Positions 52,116-63,110 of a stretch of DNA of 64,000 nucleotides are shown here, in pieces (position 1 is the stretch's first letter; every line of letters starts with the position of its first letter). The notes under the pieces were generated by a model. It was not told where the DNA came from and did no database searches. It saw nothing but the letters and a program-made list of their open reading frames with translations. Source of the stretch: Siphonodentalium dalli (Eukaryota; Mollusca; Scaphopoda; Gadilida; Siphonodentaliidae); assembly GCA_032622095.1 (NCBI GenBank), contig CP136069.1:7764036-7828035 (forward strand), given 5' to 3'. Made by a program: the position numbers and the translations under genes.

Positions 52116-55100
52116 ACCCGGAAAAAATTCTTAACAAGCTGAATTTGGTGTCATTCGATGCAGGATAACCACCTGGTGAACATATCCAAAATCCGCTAAA
52201 ATCCGCCTTGGGGAATTTTTGTTATTCAAGATGGCGTCCAACATGGCCGCTTGAAAGTTGAAAATTTCGAGAAGTCTATTGTTTGACGTACAAAATAAAC
52301 TATGAACCCGTCTTAAAACCAAAATTCATTTTGTTGTGTATACAATATATTTCCAGAGTAAACTATGTAATTTCCGGGTAATAAACCTAAACATGGCGGC
52401 CAAAATGTCAGCCAAAACCGGAAAATCTGTGTTTTTCTTTATTTTCCCACTAATTTTCCACATTATGATTGTATTGACTTTGAATCTTCCACCCAAACGA
52501 ACGATATATTTAGTGAATGTTGAGATTGCTTTCTGGCGATACCGCCACATTCAATCCAGTTCCTGATCAACAGCCGTTGCTCAAAATGCGTGCAAATCTC
52601 CCCACGACAATCCACACAGGCAGTGACACACTTAAGTCCATTCTTTCCGACAGGAACATTGATTTGTGCCACAAGGATTTCTTGACGACATTTTACAATT
52701 GCATAGACTGAATTTAAGAAGATTTTATGTTGCTGGTTCTTGGTCAGTCATTATTGGGATAAGTATTGACCCCTGCATTTCCACCCCCAATATTTTGGTT
52801 CTAGATATATTTTCCCGAGTTATGCCCAGATTAAAACCTGTAAGTGAACCCTAGGCCAATGAAATAGGCTGCCATAGGAAATCATGGTCATGAACTTCGC
52901 GTATCATAGATGGTCGAGGGACTCTCCATCCGTGCCCGAGTACATTTGAACGAGAATCTTCGAACCTGCCTAGGCTACTTGTTGGGCTGACGCAGCCCGA
53001 TTGCTGATTTCTATCGAAACATGTTGCAGCTGAGCGGATGATTCTAATCGTTTCATCAAGCCTGTCTTGCTCTGTCCAAATATCGCTTATGTTGTGTCAC
53101 ACCTACCCGAAGCATGCAAGTAAATAATATGTTTGGTGACCAATTCACCGCCTTCGTGCACGATATCATATTGATAATGCGCCTTTCCCGTGATGTAGGA
53201 GTAAAACTATAACATCAGCAACAACTACCTGTGATGTTGATGCTGATTCTATCGCAACTCAAACAATCATTGTGTCTGCGTCAGATGTACTGTTATGGAC
53301 TGTGTGATTAGCGTCCCGTGCGCCTTGCTGGGTATATGTATAAATTGCTGCTTGTTCGTTTCGTTCGAAAGAATCAGTTATTCCTCTTCCTCACGTAAGT
53401 CCACCCCGACTATTGATAGAACGCATCATGACTTGCTCAATAACTAGGTCACTTGACAGTCCTGCCCAAAACCTACTACTCCTTCGAATAGTATGAACAC
53501 CATCCTCTATAAAAACACTTGTATAACCACGGAAATTGTTTGGGTAAGTCAAGCATAATTTGCAAATACAAGCGACAGATCTTCGCATAGTGCAGCAAAC
53601 AAATTCAACATTTTCCCAACAACTACTAAATGGAGATTCGAATCTTCTGTTCTCTCAACTTGAATAAAATCTCTTTAATCATGTCTATATACTCCATTTA
53701 CTGTAACCAGTTTGGATGTTCTGGATTTCTCGCCAAGGTATGGCTTGTAATATAACATAATTTCATTCAATGTGAGGAGTTCTATTGAATCGGAAACATC
53801 GAAACTGAGATGGGCCCATCAAACACTTTTTCATACAGAGTTCACTTCAGCCTGACTAAGCCTCTCCCATTCGAAACTGTCAGTATCAGCGTCATCGGCT
53901 GTCGACTTGGAAATATCATTTGAATCATTAAAGATCAAATCATCTCCAACAGCTTGTTAGTAAGGGCTTCGTCAACAAGGAAATGACTTCTGAGTGCTCG
54001 TGAGAATGCCTTCACGGAAAGCATCGTGGCAACAACGTTTGAGCCATAACCGTTTTCAAGAGCCTCATCTAACCCCGACCCATTCATCGTGGTACCAATG
54101 CTACCCATGAAACTCATCATCAGATTGAAGACGCCCTACAAACTATTCCAAGTGACTTGGCTTCAATTATCTCAACCGCTTTGAACCAAAGTGGCTGGTC
54201 AAGCATGGAGTCACAATTCCCAACTGTGTCGCGTGATTCTGAATATACATCAAAGTGGACAATAAACAAGACTCATCTGATGGGTTGAGGTTTTATTATC
54301 GGTAGAAAAAGAACTTCTGACTTGCTGAAGGTTCTGAGCTGTTTGAAGAAAAGATGTGTTCCATGAATCCAGACCAGTTCGGTATATGTTTCATTGCTCG
54401 ATTTGGAAGCCAACCGCAATGACATAACAAACCAGTGTTCAAACATAGAGGCAGTGTGTATGGGTTTTGTAACCCAAGTATGGGTCGGTACTTTATTGTT
54501 TGTAAGCCCAGCTTTGTAGGTTTCAAATAGTGTATGATAGACACAGCCTTGTCTTCGATCAGATCTTCAACCATAAAACTTTTTTTGACGAGTGATCACT
54601 GTTGATTTAGGTGTAAGCCGGGTGTAGTCCTTCGGAGATGAAACTGCGATTATCCCCATACCATGAAATGAACGTTTACCATCAATAGTAGTGACGTTAT
54701 GGGCGACGTTATCTGCTACACACTGAGTAAAGGTACCTGGAAAATACTCCACTAGTGTACTTTCAAGACTTTCCACCTGGATCACTGATTGCTTGTACCT
54801 GCTTACTTCGTCGTAAGTAATTGAAAACCCCAATTTAGACAGAGTTCATCAACAAGCCACATTGGCCCGAACACGTGATCAATTTCAACCCAATACCAAA
54901 AAGGGTAGTGGTGATAACAGATCGGGACCTCGCATATTGCACGATACTGTGACCAATGCTATTCTGTTTGATTTCAGATCAGATGGAATTAGTATCTCCA
55001 GAAACATTTGTAAATGGCGTGGAGTCAATTTATGTTATCAATATTTCCTATCTCCTCGCTGATGTGGTAGGTTTTCTTACCCTATGGCATTTCCCGCAAC

Positions 55101-56611
55101 TTTGCCCTAATCATATTCGCGGCCATCACAACAACTCTATCTGTCTCCTCTGTGTTTCACGTTCTTATATACGCATACCACTTGTCATTTATCAAGTACT
55201 TGGTCATATATTTGAAGCAAATGACGTTGCTACGCCCATCGACTTCAGCAAAAAATATATACTCCCCATACCGTTCAAGGCGTTTTATTGAATATGATTC
55301 TGACCCAATTGCTAGCTCTACCATAGCGATATGTAACTCGGACAGAGTATACAGTTATGTACCATCCCAGACATACACATAACTAATCAAATGAGCGTTG
55401 CATTTCGACACTTGGTGTTCTGTCCTGTGTTTTTCTCTCAAGATGGATCCTCATTTATTTCTCCCAAGAACACGGAGAAACAAGATGCATGATATACGGC
55501 TACTGCAGCAACGAGATCAATGCAACATAGAATGCATTTCTGAACCTTCAATGCCCACGAATCCTCTCTTATTTGGCAATGTTCTAAAACTTTGTCTCTA
55601 ATAGGGAGAGCTGCTACTGTAAGAACTTGCCTTCTGTCGGGATGACGGGAATCTGATATCCCACCCTTTCAACATATGAAACAGTCTTCTTTGAAATTAA
55701 ATGGGTCTTGTTTAGACCGTATCCATACAATCAGGTTTGCCACTGAAGGTTCTTTTCCTATAGTGAAATCACGTCTACAGTCTTTATGGACCAAGACCGT
55801 ACCAATGGGTATGGTCATTTGTTGCCTATTTAAATATTCAGACAAGTGGTTATATATATATCCTCGCTTATCAGAGAGGTCAATCAAAGTCTTGAATCCT
55901 TTGCCATAACTTTTACCAATGGATTTCCCTTAGTGCCCACATTACATTGACTCATGCTATGAAAGGACAAGTCGCACAGGTCCTCTTGAAAGTTGCTGGC
56001 CCCTTAATACAGGGTTGGTTCTGCCATTGCCGAACACGTACCGATCGAGACTCGAGACTAGTATGAGAATAAAACAAAACTCAACCAAGAACAATGCAGT
56101 TTGAATGTACAATAAGCCTTCTGCGTATGTTGGGACCGTTAGGTTTCAGCAGAAGGCGAAAGATAAACACAATGTCACACAAAACACCTATCAAAGCAAC
56201 TATATCAAGACATTATTTGCCACTACACACTTGAAGAAACAATCGCTACGTTATATTTGATAGTTATATTACTTAAATCATTAAATTTATCGTCTTGAAT
56301 GCATTAAAGAGCATTCAACGTGAGTCCATATTTATGTAAATATATTATCTAATGACCTTGGAATTATATAATCGTTCATTGTATATAAATATATGTACTA
56401 AATACAACTTTTATGTAGATCACTTAGTGCATATACAGAGTCCCGTAGTCACTATTACCTTCATAAATTACGTCAGACACCTCCCCTATTCAGTGTGCTG
56501 CAGAAAAGTTTCCCCAAAGCGGATTCTAGCGGATTTTGGATATGCAATACATGAAGGTCTTCTCTTTCCAACGATACCAAATTTAGCTTGTTAAGAATTT
56601 TTTCCGGGTAG
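52116..56611. mobile_element. 4.5-kb inverted-repeat-bounded unit carrying a gene
   Basis: Starts ACCCGGAAAAAATTCTTAAC and ends with the near-exact complement. Diverged inverted similarity (CATATCCAAAATCCGCTA) extends about 100 bp inward on each side. Between them, on the minus strand, lies a broken gene of a multi-copy family. The arrangement looks like a DNA transposon with its gene. No target duplication could be established, so mobility is inferred. Confidence 0.6.
52540..55900 (-). pseudogene. Broken gene of a multi-copy marine-invertebrate family
   Basis: Fragments in correct order on the minus strand form one decayed protein. They are GTVLVHKDCRRDFT (55887-55669); IRDKVLEHCQIREDSWALKV with CIDLVAAVAVYHASC (about 55600-55470); ERYGEYIFFAEVDGRSNVIC (about 55290-55170); CVADNVAHNVTTIDGKRSFH and GMGIIAVSSP (54833-54567); MSFMGSIGTTMNGSGLDEAL (54120-53935); RFWAGLSSDLVIEQVMMRSI with GGLT (53588-53391); and a Cys-rich end KNGLKCVTACVDCRGEIC (about 52672-52560). 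I recall proteins with these landmarks as high-copy, unnamed families in cnidarians and molluscs. Several stops and frameshifts separate the pieces. An early CxxC/HKDC block and the Cys-rich end suggest zinc binding. The biochemical activity is not known to me. Confidence 0.7.
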
Positions 56612-56977
56612 GTCCTATAGTTCAGCTCCGACGGCCAGACTACATTGGCCATTGTTGTTTGTTCGAAACAAAATCAACTTACAAAAAATATCAACACGTG
56701 TGCTTTTATGTAGAAAACACTACAACAATGACCCTGTCACGTGAAACTACGTGAGACTGGTGTGCATTTATATATAAAACATTACGACCATGTACCCCAT
56801 TAGGGAATTTACCTCATTGAGCTACATTTTTATTGTGATTTTGGGCATACCACGAAAAAGAGCAAATCAAATTGACTTTCATTACTAATTTACTAGTAAT
56901 AGCAGCAGACGTGATTGATAATATTAAGTTTTCAGTGAAAATTGTCTAAATTTATTAGTGAAAGTTTAAGAACAGGT
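56612..56977. other. Non-coding
   Basis: Contains the diverged inverted partner (about 56740-56830) of 50941-51035. Otherwise nothing is recognised. Confidence 0.35.
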
Positions 56978-57458
56978 GTACTCTTGGGCTCCAAATAAAA
57001 ATGCATGCACATTTATTATTTTCTTGGGAAATTTCCCCCCTGCACAGCACAGTGCTTATTTGGGTCTACACGTTTATTAATTTTGAGGCTATAAAAATTG
57101 AAATCAGCACAAACTCAAGATTTCTATATGATTCTGATATCAAAATGATGAGCTTATATAGCTTTATGCATGTACATATACAAGTACAGGTGTATATAAG
57201 TTTATGACATACATGTGAACATTGAAATATTGAATAAAACATCACATGACACTTACTACATGTACATGTATGTTGATTCCTATACTTGACCTACTAGTAC
57301 TATAAAAATAATTTGTTTAACCACAGTTATTTTTATGTTTTGCTCAGAGTTCCCCCTGCACTATTATTTGGGTCTGCACTTTAATTAACTTTCAATGGAA
57401 TTCCCCGCCCCCTGCACTATTATTTGGGCCTGCACTTTTATTTTGAGCCGAAGAGTAC
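56978..57458. mobile_element. MITE (about 480 bp)
   Basis: Left end GTACTCTTGGGCTCCAAATA, with the near-complement ending AAGAGTAC at the right. Internal repeats of CCCCTGCACTATTATTTGGG and TGCACTTTTATT occur. No target duplication was seen and there is no coding capacity. Confidence 0.6.
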
Positions 57459-57723
57459 ATTTCCAGATATCACAACATTGGAACTCACATGGAGTCATGG
57501 ACCTATGTGTATGTATAAAAATTAATGCGAGGGTGAACCTCCAGGGAGGGCCTCAATCAGTCGGATATTCTTAATAATGGTCTAGCGCTTTCGATATTGG
57601 TAAATCTTCGTCAGGACCAGGATGGCGTGGATAATGCCTGTCCTTATATACTCTGTGCTGGTAGAGCGTTGATTTGATTGATCAAACGGTGAGGGTCAGG
57701 AGGTTGTGGACCTCTGTCGGTCA

Positions 57724-58060
57724 AGAGGTTGAATGCGGGTATATATTGACCCGATAGCCGTGTGGAACTGCAGATAGTTTATGCGGGTATGTTATTCTAG
57801 CCCGTCATTGTAGTACAATGCGGGTAGTTTTTGCGGGTATGTTGGGAACCACACTAAGAATAATCAAAGTAGGACCCGTGCGGGTGGGTTTAATGCGGGT
57901 ACAAATTGCGGGTATATATTGACTCGATAGCCGTATGGAACTGCAGGTAGTTTATGCATGCGGGTATGTTATTCTAGCTCGTCAATGTAGTGCAATGCAG
58001 GTAGTTTTTGCTGGTATGTTGGGTACTACGCTAAGAATAATCTAAGTAGGACCTATGTGG
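57724..58060 (+). repeat. Tandem duplication rich in GCGGGTA
   Basis: A block of about 180 bp starting GCGGGTATATATTGACCCG (about 57736) recurs at about 57907, with shorter GCGGGTA words inside each. Moderately diverged. Confidence 0.7.
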
Positions 58061-58648
58061 GTACAATTTACGGGTATATTGTCCTGAAACTTGTGGATGT
58101 ACTGTAGTTCCGTCCGTTGTGATGTGGGTATATCGCTTTATTCAGATTAAAATCGCTCTGCGGGTATACATTACATGTATGTGTTTTTGGTACCGGTACC
58201 TGCAGGTGGCATGCTTAGAGTATAATTTAGCCTATATTTGATGTATATAAAAAGGCACGATGTTTTATGTGCATTCGCGTGCAGTTGGGGCGGTAGTAAC
58301 CATTGTTAGAACCGGAAGGCCTTGTTTAACGGTGCCCGAAAAGGGGTGTTGCGCGATCGTGCAGTTCATCTTTTGTGGTTATGGCGAATAAGAGTGGTGG
58401 GGGTTTGACCAATCAAGTAGTATAATCTGGTGATGGAGAGACGTGGGCGTGGATACGGGAGAGGCGTTTTGTGGGATCGTGTTGATGTGGCCTCGATGGG
58501 AGAAGTGACAACTACTCGATATGTGGCTGATGATAATATTATATATCTTTCAAATAACCTCATATGCTCGAATTAAATGAAATACTGCCTGTATTTCGGG
58601 TTTAGAGTCCACTGTTGTAGTGCTACATTTGCGCAGCGCATCACGCTG

Positions 58649-61600
58649 GCGAGGCCGTAATCACCCCCGTGTACGTGGTATCGCCAAAACGGAGGGTATC
58701 GCCAAAACCGAGAATATGGGAAAGTCATTTTCACGTATATGATATGGGGATATGTTTGTTTCTCATCGTAAAACAGACATCGAGCATCGTATGTGTATGT
58801 CCACACGGAGCAGGAGTATTTATACACCAGTTGTCAATCAGTTTTCCCAGATCAGACCATTAATTTGTTTTTGGCGAATTTTTTCAATGGTGTTTTTGCT
58901 TTTGTTCACTAAAATTTTCGAGAACATCCATTTACTAGTATAGTTCCTGGACTTCCACGCTTCCAAAACAAATGTCGGTATATAGTTGAATCTGTCAATG
59001 AAGCATAGGATTTGACAGAATTTAAAAAATCCGTGTCGTTCTCAATATCCGCGCGATATGAAGGGACCACTGTCGGTCCAGAAAGATGCGAACAGCACAG
59101 ATGAAGATGCGACCAAACGCCGAGTTTCTGTGCAGTAAATATGCGTATTACTTAAGGAGTTCTGATGAGTATTCGAGTTTTTATGTGTAACTGAGACTGA
59201 TCAATTTGACTGCGAATGTCATCTGAAATATGAATCCATAACATATTCAAAATATTGTATGCATATATATTATGAATGTGTTTCAATTGAAATTAATTGA
59301 ACATCCATCTCAGCATTCAGATTTGCGATCTCAAGAACGTGAATGAATGACAACGCGATGCCTTGATCACACACACGTGAATGCTGCCGTTCGCATGCAT
59401 GCAGCTAATCGGATATTCGTTTAGTATTAACATGCTTGGAGTTTGTATATAGACCACACATGCCGGACGACACGCTACGGCGTATCAACGATTTGTTATA
59501 ATCATGTTTATTTTACAGACTTTATGACTCGTTCCCACTCGAGTAGACCGTTGCGCGACAATTAAACCGAATCATCTTAATATCGAATATACATGTACAT
59601 ATATCGTATTGCTCCAAATGATGCAATTCTGGCTTTTTTAAGAGTCATCAGATACACAACACAACAAAGTTACTGCTATTTATAATAAACACTTCAATGT
59701 GGAACATGTGTATACTGCCATGATTGTTATGTGCACATGTAAATCAGCCCTGGGAATTAGCCTAGGCAATAGGCAATGCCTAGGTAAAAGCAGAGGCAAA
59801 ATCAGTTTGCCTAGGCAATTATATTGCCTAGGTAAAACAAGTTCATTGGGTTACTAAAATTGATTTGTGTCTATCAGAAATAGAACCTCTTTAGCCAAAA
59901 TGACTTCCTTAAATCACTCTTTACATATATTGTCCTAAAATTGTTTCCATGGCACTGGGCCATTAACTAGCTACCCATAAGGGCACTAGTTTTGGAGATG
60001 ATTTGTGGAATGTATATATATGATGAGTAGTGGCCTGGAAATGTTCTCCAAAATAACTAAGCATTTCAGGTTATTATTGAATCATATTGATTTGAGATGG
60101 CAATATTGTTGCAAAATTGCCTAGGTAAAATCTGTTTTTGCCTAGGCCGATTTCTTTCACCTAGGCAAAAATATTGCCTAGGCAAATTTTCCTTAATCCC
60201 AGGGCTGTGTAAATTGCACTATAGTTTATAATTTTTCTAATTTAGCCCTAGGACCACATATTTAGTGGGCATAATATTTACACAAGACTTCATTATGTTA
60301 TCGTATAGGTTGCATATACTGTAACTGATACCGGGTATATATGTTTAACCGAAATGAATCTTATCTTATCAGGGTCTCCGTCCTGAGTTTGGTTTATGGT
60401 TCTAGCCAAAATTGTTATGGATGTTCAGCGTCAAGTCGCATCTGACTTTCCCTAACGCTTCGTATATGGGAACAATTTCCAATGGCGCATCTGATTCAGA
60501 CATGGTGTTTCATAATACTAAATTCGAGATGCCACAAAATATCCGCGCAACACATAAGGGACCGGATGAATTGACTAATTAAGGGATTAATTCTAATTTA
60601 ATTAAGCCTTCCGCGCCCGGTGATTTTATGCGGACTGGCTGTTTTTGCTTTGTTCACAGACAGATATAATTGTTGTGATTATAGCTCCACTCGTGCAAAC
60701 ATTCACGAGACCCGATGATGAGTATAACGTGTCATGCATCATAAATTTATTTGTATTCAGGGAGAGTATTTGTTTTGTTGGGGGGTCTTAACCTCTGTCA
60801 AACCATTCAACAGAGAACAATGTATACCATAGCACATGGTGGCAGTTAGGCGAGGAATTTCCAATGATTTTTCTTATACAAAACATCATAGGAAAAAAGA
60901 TAAATATTTATACGTGCTCTATCCGCGAACATACTAGGTTACATCCGAAGATCACATGTTCTGTCTTTTTGTCGGCTAATTCATCCACTCGGTTATTGGG
61001 ATGTGAAGTGGTGTGTTGGTGTAACATAACACTTCCCCAGAGATATATATATATATAGCTTCATCTGAGGAAGATACGTTATGTAACAAAACCGCATGGT
61101 CTGGTTTGATTTTGTTTAAATATGGTGTTGTAGGTTGGTAAGCTGACTACATGTGCTACATAGACACAATACAGAGGCCCATCGACATCCAGATAAGAAG
61201 GCACACACGTGTGCCACGCATAGCACATTGTGATGATATATGTACGGAAGTTTAAAGGTTAACATAGAATCGTTACGATACTATCTGATGACTCTTAAAA
61301 AGCCAGAATTGCATAATTTGGAGCAATACGATATATGTATATTCGATAAGATGATTCGGTTTCATTGTCGCGTAACGGTCTACTCGAGTGGGAACGAGTC
61401 ATAAAGTCTGTAAAATAAACATGATTATAACAAATCGTTGATACGCCGTAGCGTGTCGTCCGGCATGTGTGGTCTATATACAAACTCCAAGCATGTTAAT
61501 ACTAAACGAATATCCGATTAGCTGCATGCATGCGAACGGCAGCATTCACGTGCGTGTAATCAAGGCATCGCGTTATCATTCATTCACGTTCTTGAGATCG

Positions 61601-62217
61601 CAAATCTGAATGCTGAGATGGATGTTCAATCAATTTCAATTGAAACACATTCATAATATATATGCACACAATATTTCGAATATTTCAGATGACATTCGCA
61701 GTCCAATTGATCAGTCTCAGATACACATAAAAACACTCATCAGAACTCCTTAAGTAATACGGATATTTACTGCACAGAAACTCGGCGTTTGGTCGCATCT
61801 TCATCTGTGCCGTTCGCATCTTTCTGGACCGACAGTGGTCCCTTCATATCGCGCGGATATTGAGAACGACACGGATTTTTTAAATTCTGTCAAATCCTAT
61901 GCTTCATTGACAGATTCAACTATATACCGGCATTTGTTTTGGAAGCGTGGAAGTCCAGGAACTATACTAGTGAATGGATGTTCTCGAAAATTTGAGTGAG
62001 CAAAAGCAAAAACACCAATGGTCTGATCTGGGAAAACTAAATGACAACTGGTGGATAAATACTCCTGCTTCGTGTGGACATACACATACGATGCTCGATG
62101 TCTGTATTACGATGAGAAACAGACATATCCCCATATCATATACGTGAAAATGACTTTCCCATATTCTCGGTTTTGGCGATACCCTCGGTTTTGGCGATAC
62201 CACGTACACGGGGGTGT
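58649..62217. repeat. Large inverted repeat (about 1-kb arms)
   Basis: The left arm 58649-59654 and right arm 61282-62217 are inverted copies at high similarity; both contain ATGGGAAAGTCATTTTCACG and TGACTCGTTCCCACTCGAGT. The about 1.6-kb loop holds the MITE at 59745-60207 and AT-rich DNA. The frames within the arms are the same sequence read on opposite strands. It may be a foldback transposon or a segmental inverted duplication. Confidence 0.8.
59745..60207. mobile_element. MITE with CCTAGGCA repeats
   Basis: The ends CAGCCCTGGGAATTA and TTAATCCCAGGGCTG are inverted, and TGTAAAT flanks both sides (59738-59744, 60208-60214). Palindromic TGCCTAGGCA words recur subterminally. A CAG terminus and a 7- or 8-bp duplication fit hAT. 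Confidence 0.78.
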
Positions 62218-62338
62218 TAATGAGCCTTGAGTCCACTGTCAGGTGTTACTTGCGTGGGCATACATATACATGTAGTTAATTGGCAGTATATCCAGCCAGT
62301 TGGAACAGTTGTTGAGTGCTAACAAATTGATGCTGCAG

Positions 62339-62593
62339 TAGGGCTGCAACGATACACTTTGTCACGATACGTATCACGATACATGACCAACGATATGATA
62401 CATATCATGATACGTAAAAACTATGTTTTGCGAAGATTTTCTACCTAAATTGCTAAAAAAAAATACAGTAAATATGGGTTATTTTTGCTTCCAATGACCT
62501 AAAATTGTGATATTTGTGTATCGCGATACACTTCATATGATATGATACGCGTATCGTGATACATCGAAATCACGATGAATCGTTGCAGCTCTA
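62339..62593. mobile_element. hAT MITE with 8-bp target duplication
   Basis: The ends TAGGGCTGCAACGAT and ATCGTTGCAGCTCTA are inverted with one mismatch. TGCTGCAG flanks both sides (62331-62338, 62594-62601). The interior is rich in GATACGTATCACGATAC-type words. Both the termini and the duplication length match the hAT superfamily. Confidence 0.9.
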
Positions 62594-62612
62594 TGCTGCA
62601 GTGGTCTTAAAG

Positions 62613-62864
62613 TTAAAACTGTGTCTTGAACTCGAGTGGAGCGATAGAGCAGGTGATGGACTTGGGAGATGCGAGCATGACTTGGATGGGTGGTGATCTG
62701 TCTCTGCAGGTACGGGTATGTCTGTTGGCATCGTCCCGACAGGAGAAGCTTCTGTGGCAGAAGGTGCAGTTGTTAAAACCGATACCGCGGTGTTGGATGC
62801 GGATGTGTCTGCATAGCCCTGAGGCATGACTATAGATATTGGGACACTCCGGGCAGTCGTGCAT
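62613..62864 (-). CDS. Two-finger C2H2-type zinc-finger ORF
   Basis: 83 residues from ATG 62864. Finger one is CPECPNIYSHASGLCRHIRI then QH (C-x2-C-x12-H-x4-H). Finger two is CTFCHRSFSCRDDANRHTRT then C (C-x2-C-x12-H-x3-C). Both have correct spacing, and the second uses Cys as last ligand. The remaining 30 residues show no motif. The ATG sits about 40 bases downstream, on the minus strand, of a TATTTATA sequence (62907-62914) and about 65 bases downstream of a TGACGTCA site (62929-62936). A CGCCTCAG before the ATG could instead be a splice acceptor. It could be a small gene, an exon of a larger zinc-finger gene, or a transposon remnant. Confidence 0.5.
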   Translation of the reverse strand: MHDCPECPNIYSHASGLCRHIRIQHRGIGFNNCTFCHRSFSCRDDANRHTRTCRDRSPPIQVMLASPKSITCSIAPLEFKTQF

Positions 62865-62928
62865 TCTGAATTCGTACTGAGCCGTTCCCTGAGGCGGCGT
62901 TAGGAGTATAAATAGTAGTGGACATCTG

Positions 62929-62936
62929 TGACGTCA
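62929..62936. promoter_or_regulatory. CRE-type site
   Basis: TGACGTCA, the palindromic CREB/ATF consensus, embedded in GTGACGTCAGGTCAC. It is 14 bases from the TATA-like sequence at 62907-62914, a plausible spacing for a small promoter directed at the zinc-finger ORF. Confidence 0.4.
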
Positions 62937-63110
62937 GGTCACTATAGGGAAAGGTGAAGAATGAAGTTACACTCAATTTCTCTTTCTTTGCGAGCTTAGT
63001 GTATGTATGATCGATATATCTGTACTGCCATGATATTTGTGTTTAATTGGTTTACAAAAAATATTAAATACGTGTACTAATACGATCATAGAATTCTGAT
63101 TAATCTAGAT

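Noticed and set aside
57560-57620. Possible Penelope-type retroelement tail (TAGCGCTTTCGATATTGG on plus)
   Set aside because: Resembles the ends of such elements from memory only; no reverse transcriptase or endonuclease sequence adjoins it.
58433-58576. 47-codon frame MERRGRGYGRG with a TATATAAAAAGG about 190 bases upstream
   Set aside because: Short, no conserved domain, and it runs into the large inverted repeat; promoter and frame could both be chance.
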